Source of the DNA: Clostridia bacterium
GTDB taxonomy: Bacteria > Bacillota_A > Clostridia > Christensenellales > Aristaeellaceae
Length of the DNA stretch: 14,149 bases
Assembly (NCBI GenBank): GCA_025997215.1
Contig: BNUH01000071.1
Location: 1 to 14,149 of the forward strand
Direction of reading: 5' to 3'
Of the stretch, positions 13,215 to 14,149 are shown piece after piece. The notes beneath the pieces were generated by a model. The model made no database searches. It was not told the origin of the DNA and saw nothing but the letters and a program-made list of their open reading frames with translations. The translations under genes and the position numbers were made by a program. How positions within the stretch are numbered: position 1 is the first letter of the stretch; each line of letters starts with the position of its first letter.

Positions 13215-13243
13215 TTGACAAACTTGCGCGCTTAGTGTACGAT
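13215..13243 (+). promoter_or_regulatory. Promoter of the DinJ/YafQ module
   Basis: TTGACA (13215-13220), a 17-base spacer containing GCGCGC, and TACGAT (13238-13243). It lies 30 bases after the gpV stop and 34 before the antitoxin ATG. Confidence 0.65.
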
Positions 13244-13276
13244 AGCCATAGAATGTAAGTGTGAGGGGTGACATCT

Positions 13277-13540
13277 ATGGCCACATTAACCATGCGCGTT
13301 GACGATTCACTAAAGCGGGATGTGGATAAACTGTTCCGCGATATAGGAATGGATACGGCAACGGCTGTACGAATGTTTTTCGTAGCCGCGCTTAACGCTA
13401 GCGGGCTGCCGTTTGAAGCTACGAAACCTCGTTACAATGCGGAGATGATGGAAGCCATCGAAGATGCCCGGCTTGGCAGAAACCTATACGGCCCGTTTGA
13501 TACGGCTCACGAAGCCATTAAGTCCATGTTGGAGGACTGA
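13277..13540 (+). CDS. dinJ: RelB/DinJ-family antitoxin
   Basis: An 87-residue protein from ATG 13277, with GAGGGG eight bases upstream, preferred over the GTG at 13268. The N-terminal ribbon-helix-helix ATLTMRVDDSLKRDVDKLF, then IGMDTATAVRMFFVAALNAS and GLPFEA, is the DinJ hallmark. The C-terminal half (AEMMEAIEDARLGRNLYGPF) should wrap the toxin. It neutralises the toxin two bases downstream and represses the shared promoter. The assignment rests on strong family resemblance; activity is inferred. Confidence 0.88.
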   Translation: MATLTMRVDDSLKRDVDKLFRDIGMDTATAVRMFFVAALNASGLPFEATKPRYNAEMMEAIEDARLGRNLYGPFDTAHEAIKSMLED

Positions 13541-13542
13541 CA

Positions 13543-13821
13543 ATGCTTCGAATTGAATTCACAGCACGGATTAAGCGCGACATTAAGCGCATGTCAAAGC
13601 GGGGCAAGGACATTGAAAAGTTAGAAAGTGTACTGTCTGTATTGGCGAGCGGTAAGAAACTCGAAGCCAAATTCAAGGATCATCAGCTAAAAGGCGATTT
13701 GAAAGACTTGCGAGAATGCCATATCGAACCGGACTGGTTACTGGTTTACAAAATTATTAAAGAGCAGCTACTCTTAATCGCCATCGGAACAGGTACTCAC
13801 GATGAGGAGCTAAATAAATAG
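13543..13821 (+). CDS. yafQ: YafQ-family mRNA interferase toxin
   Basis: A 92-residue basic protein with the YafQ pattern: N-terminal helices with KRDIKRMSKRGKD, HQLKGDLKDLRECHIEPDWL, then LVYKI and GTGTHDEEL. The conserved His and Asp positions known to be catalytic in E. coli YafQ (CHIEPDW and the final THxEL) are present, so it is probably an active ribosome-dependent RNase. It starts two bases after the antitoxin stop. A terminator follows at 13838. The pair forms a self-contained cassette inserted among phage baseplate genes. Confidence 0.88.
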   Translation: MLRIEFTARIKRDIKRMSKRGKDIEKLESVLSVLASGKKLEAKFKDHQLKGDLKDLRECHIEPDWLLVYKIIKEQLLLIAIGTGTHDEELNK

Positions 13822-13837
13822 CACTTACCAATTATCC

Positions 13838-13872
13838 AAACCGCCCCCCACCCGGGAGCGGTTTTGTTTTTC
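13838..13872 (+). terminator. Rho-independent terminator after the DinJ/YafQ module
   Basis: AAACCGC (13838-13844) pairs with GCGGTTT (13858-13864), with CCC/GGG possible inside, followed by TTTTGTTTTTC. It ends the toxin transcript 17 bases after its stop. Confidence 0.8.
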
Positions 13873-13918
13873 TATTTTGATAAATGTTTTTAGTAAAACT
13901 GTAAACGGAGGCGACGCC

Positions 13919-14035
13919 ATGCCCGCCGACACTTACACACTGCGCATAGACGACGACACCCAAGACCTTGTGTTCGACGATAACGGCGAGTTGGAGTATC
14001 CTGTTCAGCCGTCCTACGCCGGTATAGCCCCTTGA
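13919..14035 (+). pseudogene. gp25/DUF2634-like baseplate gene, interrupted after about 26 codons
   Basis: A strong GGAGG lies seven bases before the ATG. The first residues, ADTYTLRIDDDTQDLVFDDN, then GELE, are typical of the N-terminus of small baseplate wedge proteins that follow gpV in myovirus-type prophages. After residue 26 the sequence changes character (YPVQPSYAGIAP) and stops. The break fits insertion of the IS element that begins here. Confidence 0.6.
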
Positions 14036-14060
14036 CATATCGCAGTCCAAGTGATAAACT
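14032..14060 (+). promoter_or_regulatory. Promoter of the transposase gene
   Basis: TTGACA (14032-14037), a 17-base spacer, then TAAACT (14055-14060), 23 bases before the transposase ATG. The TTGACA overlaps the stop of the interrupted baseplate frame. Confidence 0.6.
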
Positions 14061-14083
14061 AAAAGACAGGAGGGGTGATAGAG

Positions 14084-14149
14084 ATGGCGAAGCCGATAAA
14101 CAACGAGAAACGAGCGGACATAATAAAGCATATGCAAGCAGGGGAATCT
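14084..14149 (+). CDS. IS630-like transposase, N-terminus (runs off window)
   Basis: Twenty-two codons are visible: AKPINNEKRADIIKHMQAGE then S. This matches the start of the N-terminal helix-turn-helix of clostridial IS630-type transposases (RADIIKHMQAGES is followed by the recognition helix in homologues). AGGAGG lies ten bases upstream. The DDE catalytic domain would be outside the window. It could instead be another HTH protein; the IS call rests on this short motif and the gene interruption next to it. Confidence 0.6.
   Translation, partial: MAKPINNEKRADIIKHMQAGES

Larger units (their letters stand above)
13997..14149 (+). mobile_element. Left end of a putative IS630-like insertion sequence
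   Basis: The baseplate reading frame loses homology at about 13997, at a TA dinucleotide, the target used by IS630/Tc1 elements. A promoter and transposase start follow within 90 bases. The right end and terminal repeats are outside the window, so the exact boundary is inferred. Confidence 0.4.

Noticed and set aside
1..14149. CRISPR arrays, tRNA or rRNA genes
   Set aside because: No regularly spaced repeats, cloverleaf with CCA end or rRNA-like sequence was found by eye on either strand.

Overview
This window looks like an accessory, phage-derived region of an anaerobic Bacillota (Clostridia-like) genome. Supporting signs are moderate GC, GGAGG-type ribosome sites, several near-consensus sigma-A promoters with 17-bp spacers, and gene families common in clostridial prophages: phage sigma-like factor, P27-type small terminase, HNH next to TerS, Lar-like zinc ribbons, gpV/gp25 baseplate genes, Rpn nuclease and an IS630-like transposase. 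All family names come from reading the proteins; no search was run.

Layout. (A) 1-2431, minus strand: a small early/regulatory phage block with a partial gene, a toxin-first RelE-like/RHH module with its own promoter and terminator, a DUF551-like protein, a sigma-like factor and two small unknowns. (B) 2432-10265, plus strand: an unknown gene, a leader rich in inverted repeats, then a tightly coupled set (PAPS-reductase-like PP-loop protein, 17-codon mini-ORF, radical SAM protein, Lar-like zinc ribbon), a frameshifted tyrosine recombinase, a cysteine protein, a frameshifted Rpn nuclease, and a packaging/head block (HNH, TerS, TerL fused to portal, prohead protease, start of a methyltransferase). 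(C) 10266-12606, minus strand: a Cys-rich protein, an HNH, an AlbA_2/Schlafen-type regulator with a striking promoter-operator, a 49-residue acidic protein and a gene remnant. (D) 12598-14149, plus strand: a truncated HAD phosphatase joined to the C-terminus of a gpV-type baseplate protein, a DinJ/YafQ module with its own promoter and terminator, the start of a gp25/DUF2634-like baseplate gene, and the 5' end of an IS630-like element that seems to interrupt it.

How it fits together. The major capsid, neck, tail tube and tape-measure genes are absent. Nearly every change of orientation or module coincides with a broken gene (about 2431, 10265, 12595, 12905, 13997), and TerL and portal are fused in frame near 8888. 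The window therefore reads as a decayed or heavily rearranged prophage mosaic, or less happily as a chimeric assembly, carrying several self-contained morons (two toxin-antitoxin pairs, the AlbA_2 regulator, the Rpn gene). Three genes are each restored by adding one base, so sequencing error must be excluded before biology is read into them. The most promising intact functional unit is the PP-loop / radical SAM / zinc-ribbon cluster behind the repeat-rich leader.
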